Below are positions 57,121-64,000 of a stretch of 64,000 nucleotides of DNA, one piece after another. The DNA comes from Polynucleobacter meluiroseus. Its GTDB lineage: Bacteria > Pseudomonadota > Gammaproteobacteria > Burkholderiales > Burkholderiaceae. The notes under the pieces were generated by a model, which saw only the letters and a list, made by a program, of their open reading frames with translations, was not told the DNA's origin and did no database searches. Location of the stretch: NCBI GenBank assembly GCA_945881875.1, contig CAMCVH010000003.1:1-64000 (forward strand), in the 5' to 3' direction. Numbering within the stretch: position 1 is the stretch's first letter; every line of letters begins with the position of its first letter. Position numbers and translations under genes: made by a program.

Positions 57121-58122
57121 ATGATAAAACTAACATCCTTACAAAGCCAAAGAGCAATCGATTTAGCTAGAGAAACACTTGCTATCGAAAGTGATGCCAT
57201 TCTTAATTTACAAAAAAATCTTAACGGTAGTAATGCTGATAATTTCACCCACGCTATTGAGATTTTGTTAGCTTGTAAAGGTCGCATTGTTGTCTCTGGT
57301 ATTGGTAAGTCAGGGCATATTGGTCACAAGATAGCAGCTACCTTTGCATCAACAGGATCACCAGCTTTTTTTGTGCACCCCGCAGAAGCTAGTCATGGTG
57401 ATCTAGGTATGGTGACTCAGCATGATGTATTTGTTGCTTTTTCAAATTCAGGTGAAACAAGTGAGCTAACAGCTATCGTGCCAATCATCAAAAGAACTGG
57501 CGCCAAGTTAATCGCTCTAACAGGAAACCCTGAATCATCTTTAGCTCATTTAGCAGACTCTCACATCAACGTTAGCGTTGAAAAAGAAGCTTGCCCACTC
57601 AATCTAGCCCCAACTGCAAGTACAACTGCTGCACTTGCCATGGGTGATGCCTTAGCTGTTGCTCTTTTAGATGCTAGAGGTTTCAAGCCTGAGGACTTTG
57701 CTAGGTCACATCCAGGGGGTAACCTTGGGAGAAAGCTACTTACTCATGTTAGAGATGTTATGAGAAGCGGGAAAGAAGCTCCCATTACAAATATCAACTC
57801 TAGCGTTACTGATGCACTCCTTGAAATTAGTGCAAAGCGCATGGGTATGACTGTGATCATTGATGATGCCAATAAAGTACAAGGCATCTTCACCGACGGT
57901 GACTTACGTCGTTTAATTGAAAAAAATAATCAATTTCAAAATACTGCGCTTATTGATGCCATGACTCCCAGCCCACGAACTATTTCTCCTGAGCTATTGG
58001 CAGCTGAAGCAGTTGAAATGATGGAGCGATACAAAATTAACCAATTAGTTGTTGTTGATGAGACCGGTCGCTTACTTGGGGCACTGAATTTACACGACTT
58101 GTTTGCTGCTCAGGTTATTTAA
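57121..58122 (+). CDS. kdsD: Arabinose-5-phosphate isomerase KdsD
   Basis: KdsD makes D-arabinose-5-phosphate from ribulose-5-phosphate, the first step to Kdo. The 333-residue protein has a SIS domain (about 40-175, SGIGKSGHIGHKIAATFAST; VHPAEASHGDLGM) and two CBS domains (about 210-330). TATACT ends 6 bases before the ATG and no Shine-Dalgarno sequence is visible, so a leaderless message is possible. It opens the kdsD-kdsC-lptC-lptA-lptB run. Confidence 0.96.
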   Translation: MIKLTSLQSQRAIDLARETLAIESDAILNLQKNLNGSNADNFTHAIEILLACKGRIVVSGIGKSGHIGHKIAATFASTGSPAFFVHPAEASHGDLGMVTQHDVFVAFSNSGETSELTAIVPIIKRTGAKLIALTGNPESSLAHLADSHINVSVEKEACPLNLAPTASTTAALAMGDALAVALLDARGFKPEDFARSHPGGNLGRKLLTHVRDVMRSGKEAPITNINSSVTDALLEISAKRMGMTVIIDDANKVQGIFTDGDLRRLIEKNNQFQNTALIDAMTPSPRTISPELLAAEAVEMMERYKINQLVVVDETGRLLGALNLHDLFAAQVI

Positions 58123-58123
58123 T

Positions 58124-58693
58124 ATGGCAAATACATTTCCTACATTAATAACAAATTCAATCGAGCAATTTCCACAAGCTATGGATCGTGCGGCGAATAT
58201 TAAGCTGCTTGTACTTGATGTTGATGGCGTTCTTACTGATGGCAGTCTTTTGGTTGGTGCTGACGGTAAAGAATCACTAAAGATTTTCGATAGCCTTGAT
58301 GGTCATGGGATCAAATTATTACAATCAATTGGTGTTACTGTTGCCATCATTACTGGAAGAACCTCAGGGATGGTTGAGGGTCGCGCCAAAGAACTTGGTA
58401 TAGAACATGTACAAATGGGCATAAGTAAAAAAATGGATGCCCTTAAAACTCTATTAGAAAAAACAGGATTTAAGCTCTCTGACTGTGCTGCTATGGGAGA
58501 TGATTGGCCTGATTTAGCAATCCTACCTAATGTTCACCTAGCTACCTGTCCGGCTCAAGCCCACGTAGAAGTAAAAAATCGAGTCCACTACATGACCCAA
58601 AAAACTGGTGGTAATGGCGCTGTCCGCGAAGTATGCGACTTAATTCTTAAAGCTCAGGGGCATTACGAGCGCTTACTTAAAGAGTCCCTCTAA
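58124..58693 (+). CDS. kdsC: 3-deoxy-D-manno-octulosonate 8-phosphate phosphatase KdsC
   Basis: KdsC frees Kdo from Kdo-8-phosphate. The 189-residue HAD phosphatase has LDVDGVLTDG (D32, D34), ITGRTSGMVEGR and MGDDWPDL. The frame is open from 58103, but the ATG at 58124, one base after the kdsD stop, is the natural start. It is the small, cap-less tetrameric HAD type. Confidence 0.95.
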   Translation: MANTFPTLITNSIEQFPQAMDRAANIKLLVLDVDGVLTDGSLLVGADGKESLKIFDSLDGHGIKLLQSIGVTVAIITGRTSGMVEGRAKELGIEHVQMGISKKMDALKTLLEKTGFKLSDCAAMGDDWPDLAILPNVHLATCPAQAHVEVKNRVHYMTQKTGGNGAVREVCDLILKAQGHYERLLKESL

Positions 58694-58695
58694 GC

Positions 58696-59307
58696 ATGCA
58701 GGTAATTGCCCCTCTTCTTAGATTTTTGCCAATCTTTTTGATGGGTCTATTAACACTGGGTACTTACTGGATGGTTCAAATGACCAATCCAGATGAACGC
58801 AACGCTCAGCCTAAAAGACATGTTCCTGACTACATCATGGATCAAATTGTTGTTACTACGCTAGGCCCTCAAGGTGACACTCTCTACAGAATTGTTGGAG
58901 AAAAATTAACTCATTACGAGGATGATGCAAGCTCCGAGATTGACTTACCAATTGCACGTAGATTTAATCCTGGTAAACCTCCAACTACAGTGAGATCTGA
59001 TAAAGGTTACCTTGATGGCGATCTTACTGTTTTAGATTTAGTTGGTAATGCAACTCTACTTAGACCTCCTCAACCAGCAACAGCAAATCAAGCTGGCAGC
59101 GCTAGGATGTTTATGAAATCAAGTAAATTTACTGTCCTTATGAATGAGGATATTGTGAAAACAAATCAACCTGTTACCCTTGAGCAAGGCCTATCAGTCA
59201 TGAATTCACAAGATGGGGCTATTTTTGATAACGTTAACCAAAAGCTGATCATGACAGGCCAAGTAAAAGGTCGTATTGAATCTGAGCAGAAACGTCAGGC
59301 TCAATAA
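58696..59307 (+). CDS. lptC: LPS export system protein LptC
   Basis: LptC is anchored in the inner membrane and passes LPS from LptB2FG to LptA. The 203-residue protein has one N-terminal membrane helix (about 8-28) and a periplasmic jellyroll (about 45-195) with VRSDKGYLDGDLTVLDLVGNA. It is poorly conserved at sequence level; the call rests on size, topology and its place between kdsC and lptA, 2 bases after kdsC. Confidence 0.9.
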   Translation: MQVIAPLLRFLPIFLMGLLTLGTYWMVQMTNPDERNAQPKRHVPDYIMDQIVVTTLGPQGDTLYRIVGEKLTHYEDDASSEIDLPIARRFNPGKPPTTVRSDKGYLDGDLTVLDLVGNATLLRPPQPATANQAGSARMFMKSSKFTVLMNEDIVKTNQPVTLEQGLSVMNSQDGAIFDNVNQKLIMTGQVKGRIESEQKRQAQ

Positions 59308-59308
59308 A

Positions 59309-59842
59309 ATGAAATTTTATTTAAGAATTCTCATGTTGGCGTTATCTTTTTTAGTAACTCACGCTCACGCTGAAAAAGCTGATAAAGATAAACCTATCTC
59401 CCTATCATCAGATAAAGCTTCTTTCGATGACATCAATCAAATATATATTCTTGAAAGAAATGTATTACTCACAAAGGGTACGTTGATTATTCGTGGCGAA
59501 AACGCCACAATAAAAATTGATCCTGAGGGCTACCAATTTGCAACAATCATTGCTAAGCCAGGGTCTTTAGCTAGCCTCAAACAAAAAAGAGATACAGAGT
59601 TTGATGAATATTCAGAGGGATTTGCTGAAAGAATTGATTATGATGCGAAGCATGAAACTGCAACCCTTATTGGTAAGGCTCGCATGAATAAACTATCTGG
59701 AACAAAAGTATCTGACCAAATCCAGGGAGACCAAATTCTGTACGATGGCAGTGATGAAAAGTATCAAGCAAATTCAAAAAATTTGGTTCGATCAGCACTT
59801 TCCTCTCGAAGAAAAGAACCCTTAGGGAATACAAAAAAATGA
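59309..59842 (+). CDS. lptA: Periplasmic LPS-binding protein LptA
   Basis: LptA forms the periplasmic bridge for LPS between LptC and LptD. From the ATG at 59309 (one base after the lptC stop) the protein has 177 residues, with a Sec signal peptide (cleavage near HAHA-22) and an OstA-type jellyroll ([28 protein letters not shown]). An open frame from 59276 would spoil the signal peptide. It overlaps lptB by 4 bases. Confidence 0.92.
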   Translation: MKFYLRILMLALSFLVTHAHAEKADKDKPISLSSDKASFDDINQIYILERNVLLTKGTLIIRGENATIKIDPEGYQFATIIAKPGSLASLKQKRDTEFDEYSEGFAERIDYDAKHETATLIGKARMNKLSGTKVSDQIQGDQILYDGSDEKYQANSKNLVRSALSSRRKEPLGNTKK

Positions 59843-60588
59843 GCGCTTCTAACTCCACCCTTTCAGCTTTTGGACTGCAAAAAAAATATGGCTCTCGTAC
59901 AGTCGTAAAAGATGTGGGTATAGAGGTTCAAAGCGGGCAAGTTGTTGGTCTTCTAGGCCCTAATGGCGCAGGTAAAACAACCTCTTTTTATATGATAGTA
60001 GGCCTTGTGCCACTTGATAGCGGTGAAATAAAACTTGATAACTTGGTTATTAGTCATTTACCGATTCATGAAAGAGCCAAGCTTGGCCTCTCTTACCTCC
60101 CCCAAGAAGCCTCAGTATTTAGAAAACTTAATGTTGAAGAAAACATAAGAGCAGTTTTAGAGTTACAGAGCGAAAATGATAAATCTTTGTCGCAAGCTGA
60201 AATCTCTAAGAGGCTTGAGTCCCTTTTACAAGAGTTGCAAATATCCCATTTGAGAGATAATCCCGCGATGTCTTTATCGGGTGGTGAGAGGAGAAGAGTA
60301 GAAATTGCTAGAGCCTTAGCCTCTCAACCAAAGTTCATCCTACTAGATGAGCCTTTTGCTGGCGTTGACCCAATTGCTGTTGGAGAAATTCAGCGAATAG
60401 TCCGTTTTCTAAAAGACCGACAAATTGGTGTTTTGATCACCGATCACAACGTTCGAGAAACACTGGGCATTTGCGATTACGCATACATTATTAGTGAGGG
60501 TACAGTTTTAGCCTCTGGGAAGCCTTCACAAATTATTGACAATGAAGTTGTGCGCAAAGTTTATCTTGGAGAAAACTTCAGAATGTAG
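59839..60588 (+). CDS. lptB: LPS export ABC transporter ATP-binding protein LptB
   Basis: LptB powers LPS extraction from the inner membrane with LptF and LptG, which are not in this window. The 249-residue ATPase has Walker A GPNGAGKT (40-47), signature [16 protein letters not shown], Walker [14 protein letters not shown] and the switch histidine in LITDHNVRE. These match LptB closely. rpoN follows after 83 bases. Confidence 0.97.
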   Translation: MSASNSTLSAFGLQKKYGSRTVVKDVGIEVQSGQVVGLLGPNGAGKTTSFYMIVGLVPLDSGEIKLDNLVISHLPIHERAKLGLSYLPQEASVFRKLNVEENIRAVLELQSENDKSLSQAEISKRLESLLQELQISHLRDNPAMSLSGGERRRVEIARALASQPKFILLDEPFAGVDPIAVGEIQRIVRFLKDRQIGVLITDHNVRETLGICDYAYIISEGTVLASGKPSQIIDNEVVRKVYLGENFRM

Positions 60589-60646
60589 GTTACTCATCTC
60601 AATTAATTAATCTATTTTTTAGAAGCAAATATCGTACCAGTACTGA

Positions 60647-60672
60647 TTTAACAGTCTAGAATAGCTGTTAAA
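60647..60672 (+). promoter_or_regulatory. Inverted repeat and -10 element overlapping the rpoN start
   Basis: TTTAACAG (60647-60654) and CTGTTAAA (60665-60672) are exact reverse complements 10 bases apart; the last base is the A of the rpoN ATG. A TAGAAT -10-like hexamer (60657-60662) sits in the loop and would start transcription within a few bases of the ATG. No Shine-Dalgarno sequence is present. It could be an operator for autoregulation, or a hairpin hiding the start. The arrangement is visible; the function is inferred. Confidence 0.45.
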
Positions 60673-62045
60673 TGAAGGCCTCTCTTAATCTTAGGCTCTC
60701 TCAAAGCCTAGCACTGACCCCGCAATTACAGCAATCCATCAAGCTGCTGCAGCTATCAGCTATGGAGCTGGAGCAAGAGCTTATCGAGGCTGCAGAGCAA
60801 AACCCCCTCATTGAATATCAATCGGCTTCAGATTTAGCTCTTACAGAGCCAATACTCCAGCTATCTCACCAGCAAACTCTTACAAATAAAAACTTCAGCG
60901 AGTGGGATGAAGCTGATGATCGATTTGCCAATATAAGCACCCCTCAAAGCATGCTAGATCATCTATTGGTTCAAATAAAGGTCATGAGCTTAGGGCCTCA
61001 AGAAAAAGCCTTGGTTGGCTTCCTTGCTGGCAACCTAGATGAAAAAGGTTACCTATTAAATAATCTAGATGACCTAGTAGAGGAATATCAACCATTTATG
61101 GATCCTGAGGATGGATCGCCAAAAGAACAAATCCAAAGAGCTTTATCAAGATTACAACATCTCGATCCAAGCGGTGTGGGTGCCCGAGATTTAAGCGAAT
61201 GCCTAAAGCTTCAAATTGAACATTCGCCTAAATTTAGCCAACAAAATAGTATTTATCTTAATGCCCACAAAATTTGTTCAGATTATTTAGAAATGGTTGG
61301 CTCAAAAGACTGGCCAAGATTAAAAAAAATCTTAAAAGTAAATGATGTTGAGTTACAAATGATTGTCTCTTTGATTAAAAGTCTCAAACATAATCCTGCT
61401 TATAAATATGATAAATCAATAGACGCCACACTAATCCCAGATGTCATTGTTGAGAATCGAAAAGGAAAGTGGTTAGTGTCACTTAATCCCGAAGCGGTCC
61501 CCAAAATTAGTATTCAAGAGGAATACGCCAAGGTCATAAAGCAAAGTACAGGGCATGAAGATATTGGTGGTATTCAACAAAAACTTCAAGAGGCTAGATG
61601 GTTAGTAAAAAATGTGCTAGAAAGAAGTGAAACCATTTTAAAAGTGGCAAAAGCAATCGTGGATAGGCAACAGAATTTCTTCAATCATGGTGAAATTGCC
61701 ATGCGCCCTTTAGTTTTGCGAGAAATTGCAGACACATTGGGTTTGCACGAGTCCACCATTTCAAGAGTGACAACTCAAAAATTCATGGCAACTCCATCAG
61801 GATGTTTCGAATTTAAATATTTTTTTGGTAGTCAGGTGTCTACTGATGCGGGTGGTTCCGTTTCTTCGATGGCCATTAGAGTCCTTATTAAACAGTTAGT
61901 TGAGGAAGAAAACTCTAAAACTCCACTATCAGATTCGAGAATTGTTGATTTTTTAGCTACTAAAGGATTTGTGGTTGCGAGACGTACTATTGCTAAATAC
62001 AGGGAATCTCTGCGCATCCCTGCTGTTCATTTGCGCAGAAAATAA
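60672..62045 (+). CDS. rpoN: RNA polymerase sigma-54 factor RpoN
   Basis: RpoN directs polymerase to -24/-12 promoters and needs enhancer-binding ATPases. The 457-residue protein has the Gln/Leu-rich region I (about 1-50, LALTPQLQQSIKLLQ), an acidic region II, the core-binding domain (about 95-290), the helix-turn-helix region (ADTLGLHESTISRVTTQK) and the RpoN box ARRTIAKYRE (436-445). Its place after lptB and before hpf, ptsN, hprK and rapZ is classical. Confidence 0.98.
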   Translation: MKASLNLRLSQSLALTPQLQQSIKLLQLSAMELEQELIEAAEQNPLIEYQSASDLALTEPILQLSHQQTLTNKNFSEWDEADDRFANISTPQSMLDHLLVQIKVMSLGPQEKALVGFLAGNLDEKGYLLNNLDDLVEEYQPFMDPEDGSPKEQIQRALSRLQHLDPSGVGARDLSECLKLQIEHSPKFSQQNSIYLNAHKICSDYLEMVGSKDWPRLKKILKVNDVELQMIVSLIKSLKHNPAYKYDKSIDATLIPDVIVENRKGKWLVSLNPEAVPKISIQEEYAKVIKQSTGHEDIGGIQQKLQEARWLVKNVLERSETILKVAKAIVDRQQNFFNHGEIAMRPLVLREIADTLGLHESTISRVTTQKFMATPSGCFEFKYFFGSQVSTDAGGSVSSMAIRVLIKQLVEEENSKTPLSDSRIVDFLATKGFVVARRTIAKYRESLRIPAVHLRRK

Positions 62046-62058
62046 GAGGGAGCAAAGC

Positions 62059-62385
62059 ATGAATTTAAAAATTACTAGTCATCATCTAGAAATCACACCC
62101 GCTATGCGATCGCATCTTGAGGATAAATTGCAGCGTATCAAAAATCATTTTGATCAAGTTATGACTATTTCAGTAATTCTTTCAATTAATAATGAAAAAG
62201 AGAAGAATCTTCGAAATCATGCAGAAATCACGATCCACCTTAAAGGAAAAGATCTTTTTGCTGAGGCCCATCATGAAGACATGTACCACGCCATGGACCT
62301 CGTTGTAGATAAATTAGATAGGCAAGTGATCAAACATAAAGAAAAAGTACAAGATCATCACCATCAAACTCTTAAAAACTCTTGA
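62059..62385 (+). CDS. hpf: Ribosome hibernation-promoting factor (short HPF)
   Basis: HPF binds 30S subunits and helps form inactive 100S ribosomes. The 108-residue protein starts with MNLKITSHHLEITPAMR and has the S30EA fold with a His-rich C-terminal end (KVQDHHHQTLKNS). The frame is open from 61969, but the ATG at 62059 has AGAGGGAG upstream and matches the family. It is 13 bases after rpoN. Confidence 0.94.
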   Translation: MNLKITSHHLEITPAMRSHLEDKLQRIKNHFDQVMTISVILSINNEKEKNLRNHAEITIHLKGKDLFAEAHHEDMYHAMDLVVDKLDRQVIKHKEKVQDHHHQTLKNS

Positions 62386-62406
62386 TTAAATAGGCCAAGG
62401 CAATCT

Positions 62407-62412
62407 TATAAT
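62407..62412 (+). promoter_or_regulatory. -10 element before ptsN
   Basis: TATAAT is a perfect -10 consensus and ends 11 bases before the ptsN ATG. Transcription would start some 4-6 bases before the ATG, leaving almost no leader; no Shine-Dalgarno sequence is seen. TTGATT lies 19 bases upstream, a poor spacing for a -35. Confidence 0.4.
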
Positions 62413-62423
62413 GCACTGCACAT

Positions 62424-62879
62424 ATGAATGCTTTGGCCGAACTTATCACCCCAAACAATATCGCCCTCGATATTGATGCATCAACACAAAAAGAATTATT
62501 TGCCTTTATTGGTGATCTTTTTGAAAAAAACATTGGTATTTCAGCTAAGGTTGTTCAAACCTGTCTAGAGGCAAGAGAATCTCTTGGCTCTACTGGCCTT
62601 GGGCAAGGTATTGCAATCCCTCATGGTCGCGTGAAGGATCTACCAGAAGCTCACCTTGGGTTTGTTCGCTTAACAAATGGCATTGACTTTAATGCCCCAG
62701 ATGGAAAACTGGTAAAGACCCTCGTTATCATGCTTGTACCAGAACAAGCAACCCAGATACACCTAGAAATATTGTCTCAAGTTGCCCAAATTCTCTCAGA
62801 TACCAGCACAAAAAAATTATTACTGACAGAAACAGACCCTGATAATATTTACCAGTTGCTAACTGCTTGGAATAAATAA
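62424..62879 (+). CDS. ptsN: Nitrogen PTS EIIA component PtsN
   Basis: PtsN receives phosphate from the PTS-Ntr chain (EINtr, NPr/HPr) and regulates potassium, nitrogen and envelope processes. The 151-residue EIIA-type protein has the phosphorylated histidine H67 in GIAIPHGRV and the preceding GSTGLGQ loop. It is in a compact unit with hprK (1 base apart) and rapZ. Confidence 0.96.
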   Translation: MNALAELITPNNIALDIDASTQKELFAFIGDLFEKNIGISAKVVQTCLEARESLGSTGLGQGIAIPHGRVKDLPEAHLGFVRLTNGIDFNAPDGKLVKTLVIMLVPEQATQIHLEILSQVAQILSDTSTKKLLLTETDPDNIYQLLTAWNK

Positions 62880-62880
62880 T

Positions 62881-63864
62881 ATGACCCAGTCCATCAATTT
62901 AGCGGGCGTAACCGCTCAATCTTTATTTGATGCGAATTTATCAGAGCTAAAACTAAGCTGGATCGCCGGTTTGGAGGGCTCAGATAAAAGTTTTGATGCT
63001 GATGCAGTCAAATTGGCTTCATCATCCTCAGACTTGGTTGGACACTTAAACTTAATCCATCCGGATCGAATGCAAGTATTTGGCGTTCCAGAGGTGAATT
63101 ATTATGAAAAGCTGGATGTTGATAATCGTAAGAAAGAATTAGCTGCACTTATTTCTCTCAATCCACCATGTTTAATCATTGCGGATGGTTGCGAAGCACA
63201 TGAAGATATCGTTCTCTATTGCCAAAGATCTTCAACTCCCCTTTTTAAAAGTACAGTTTCTGCCGCCGAAGTTATTGACCACCTTCGCTCATACCTGACA
63301 AAAGTAGGCGCCCCTCGTGTAACGATGCATGGCGTCTTCATGGATATTCTTGGGATGGGTGTTCTGATCACTGGTGATTCAGGACTTGGTAAAAGTGAGT
63401 TAGGGCTAGAATTAATTTCACGTGGGCATGGTTTAGTAGCAGATGATGCCGTTGATTTTGCTCGGCTAGGAACTGACTATATTGAAGGCAGGTGTCCGCC
63501 CATACTCAGAGATTTACTAGAAGTTCGCGGCTTAGGTCTTTTAGATATTAGAACTATCTTTGGTGAAACAGCTGTTCGCCGAAAAATGAAACTTAAATTG
63601 ATTGTGCAACTTGTTCGTCGTACTGATGGCGAATTCGAACGTTTACCTATCGATGGTCAATCAATCGATGTTTTGGGTTTGCAAATACGTAGTGTAAAAA
63701 TTCAAGTGGCAGCGGGACGTAACTTAGCGGTACTAGTTGAAGCAGCGGTTCGCAACACTATTCTTCAATTACGCGGTATAGATACATTAAAAGAATTCAT
63801 GGAGCGTCAGCGTAAATTAATGAATACTGATGACAGCAATAAATTACAAAGTCGCTTAATATAA
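62881..63864 (+). CDS. hprK: HPr kinase/phosphorylase
   Basis: HprK phosphorylates and dephosphorylates a serine of HPr. The 327-residue protein has an N-terminal domain (about 1-130) and a catalytic domain with H150 (TMHGVFMDI), Walker A GDSGLGKS (165-172), and the C-terminal signature [15 protein letters not shown]. Beta- and alphaproteobacteria with this gene usually lack sugar permeases of the PTS and use it as a signalling device with PtsN. Confidence 0.96.
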   Translation: MTQSINLAGVTAQSLFDANLSELKLSWIAGLEGSDKSFDADAVKLASSSSDLVGHLNLIHPDRMQVFGVPEVNYYEKLDVDNRKKELAALISLNPPCLIIADGCEAHEDIVLYCQRSSTPLFKSTVSAAEVIDHLRSYLTKVGAPRVTMHGVFMDILGMGVLITGDSGLGKSELGLELISRGHGLVADDAVDFARLGTDYIEGRCPPILRDLLEVRGLGLLDIRTIFGETAVRRKMKLKLIVQLVRRTDGEFERLPIDGQSIDVLGLQIRSVKIQVAAGRNLAVLVEAAVRNTILQLRGIDTLKEFMERQRKLMNTDDSNKLQSRLI

Positions 63865-63866
63865 CC

Positions 63867-64000
63867 ATGCGCATATTCATCATTACCGGTATTTCAGGAT
63901 CAGGCAAATCAGTTGCTCTCAATGCATTAGAAGATGCTGGGTATGACTGCGTTGACAACTTACCAGTCGACTTTATTCAAGATTTAGTTGAGTCCCTTAG
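63867..64000 (+). CDS. rapZ: RNase adapter protein RapZ, N-terminal 44 codons (runs off the window)
   Basis: From the ATG at 63867 the frame reads [20 protein letters not shown], with Walker A GISGSGKS, then [19 protein letters not shown], the conserved RapZ/YvcJ start. RapZ binds nucleotides and, in enterobacteria, directs the GlmZ small RNA to RNase E to control glucosamine-6-phosphate synthesis. It starts 2 bases after hprK, the standard order. The rest lies beyond the window. Confidence 0.93.
   Translation, partial: MRIFIITGISGSGKSVALNALEDAGYDCVDNLPVDFIQDLVESL

Noticed and set aside
61969..62058. 30-codon N-terminal extension of HPF
   Set aside because: It overlaps the RpoN box region of rpoN and is not found in HPF; AGAGGGAG supports the ATG at 62059.

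Overview
The window is a compact, AT-rich stretch of core chromosome from a betaproteobacterium. Family content and gene order point to Burkholderiales, most likely a Polynucleobacter-like member of the Burkholderiaceae. The supporting signs are miaB-ybeY-corC-lnt, amgK-murU beside lptD, the ubiE/Tim44-like/ubiJ/ubiB run, a DUF3683 oxidoreductase fusion, a DUF6352 protein beside recA, and lptCAB-rpoN-hpf-ptsN-hprK-rapZ. The genus is an inference. No integrase, transposase, CRISPR array, toxin-antitoxin pair or prophage was found.

Layout. 1-2.2 kb: the 5' end of recA (minus strand) with a LexA-type operator, a DUF6352 gene, tRNA-Met(CAT) and a periplasmic DsrE-like protein. 2.2-10.7 kb: miaB, ybeY, corC, lnt, glyQ, glyS, gmhB and plsC, nearly all touching or overlapping. 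10.7-16.2 kb, minus strand: rsmA, pdxA, surA, lptD. 16.2-25.6 kb, plus strand: amgK, murU, pepP, ubiH-type hydroxylase, dusB, fis, purH, ruvC, ruvA, ruvB. 25.5-31.1 kb: histidine phosphatase, tyrS, anmK (plus strand), erpA, argC, rpsI, rplM. 31.4-49.2 kb: osmC (plus strand), the RNase P RNA gene, then a long minus-strand gene train running from the YqaA and DUF3683 genes through ubiE, Tim44-like, ubiJ, ubiB, DUF502, aspS, nudB, a cardiolipin synthase-like gene, an Atm1-type ABC exporter and glycerate kinase to pyrC. 49.2-54.2 kb: ilvA, a 5'-nucleotidase and queF (plus strand), then ssb and an MFS transporter (minus strand). 54.2-64 kb, plus strand: uvrA, kdsD, kdsC, lptC, lptA, lptB, rpoN, hpf, ptsN, hprK and the first 44 codons of rapZ.

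How the genes work together. Outer-membrane building dominates: heptose and Kdo synthesis (gmhB, kdsD, kdsC), LPS transport (lptA, lptB, lptC, lptD), the chaperone surA, lipoprotein acylation (lnt), phospholipid genes (plsC and a cardiolipin synthase-like enzyme), and cell-wall sugar recycling (amgK, murU, anmK). Ubiquinone synthesis is represented by ubiB, ubiE, ubiJ and a ubiH-type hydroxylase. DNA repair is represented by recA, ruvABC, uvrA and ssb. Translation and RNA maturation contribute glyQS, tyrS, aspS, rplM/rpsI, miaB, dusB, rsmA, queF, ybeY and RNase P RNA. The right end is the nitrogen-PTS/RpoN regulatory cluster.

No wholly new system is apparent. The best leads are ubiJ, whose conserved first ~35 residues are encoded without any ATG, GTG or TTG start and contain a terminator-like hairpin; an RNase P RNA that appears to lack the P13/P14 helices; promoter and inverted-repeat arrangements at recA, rpoN and lptD/amgK; and the absence of phoH between miaB and ybeY.
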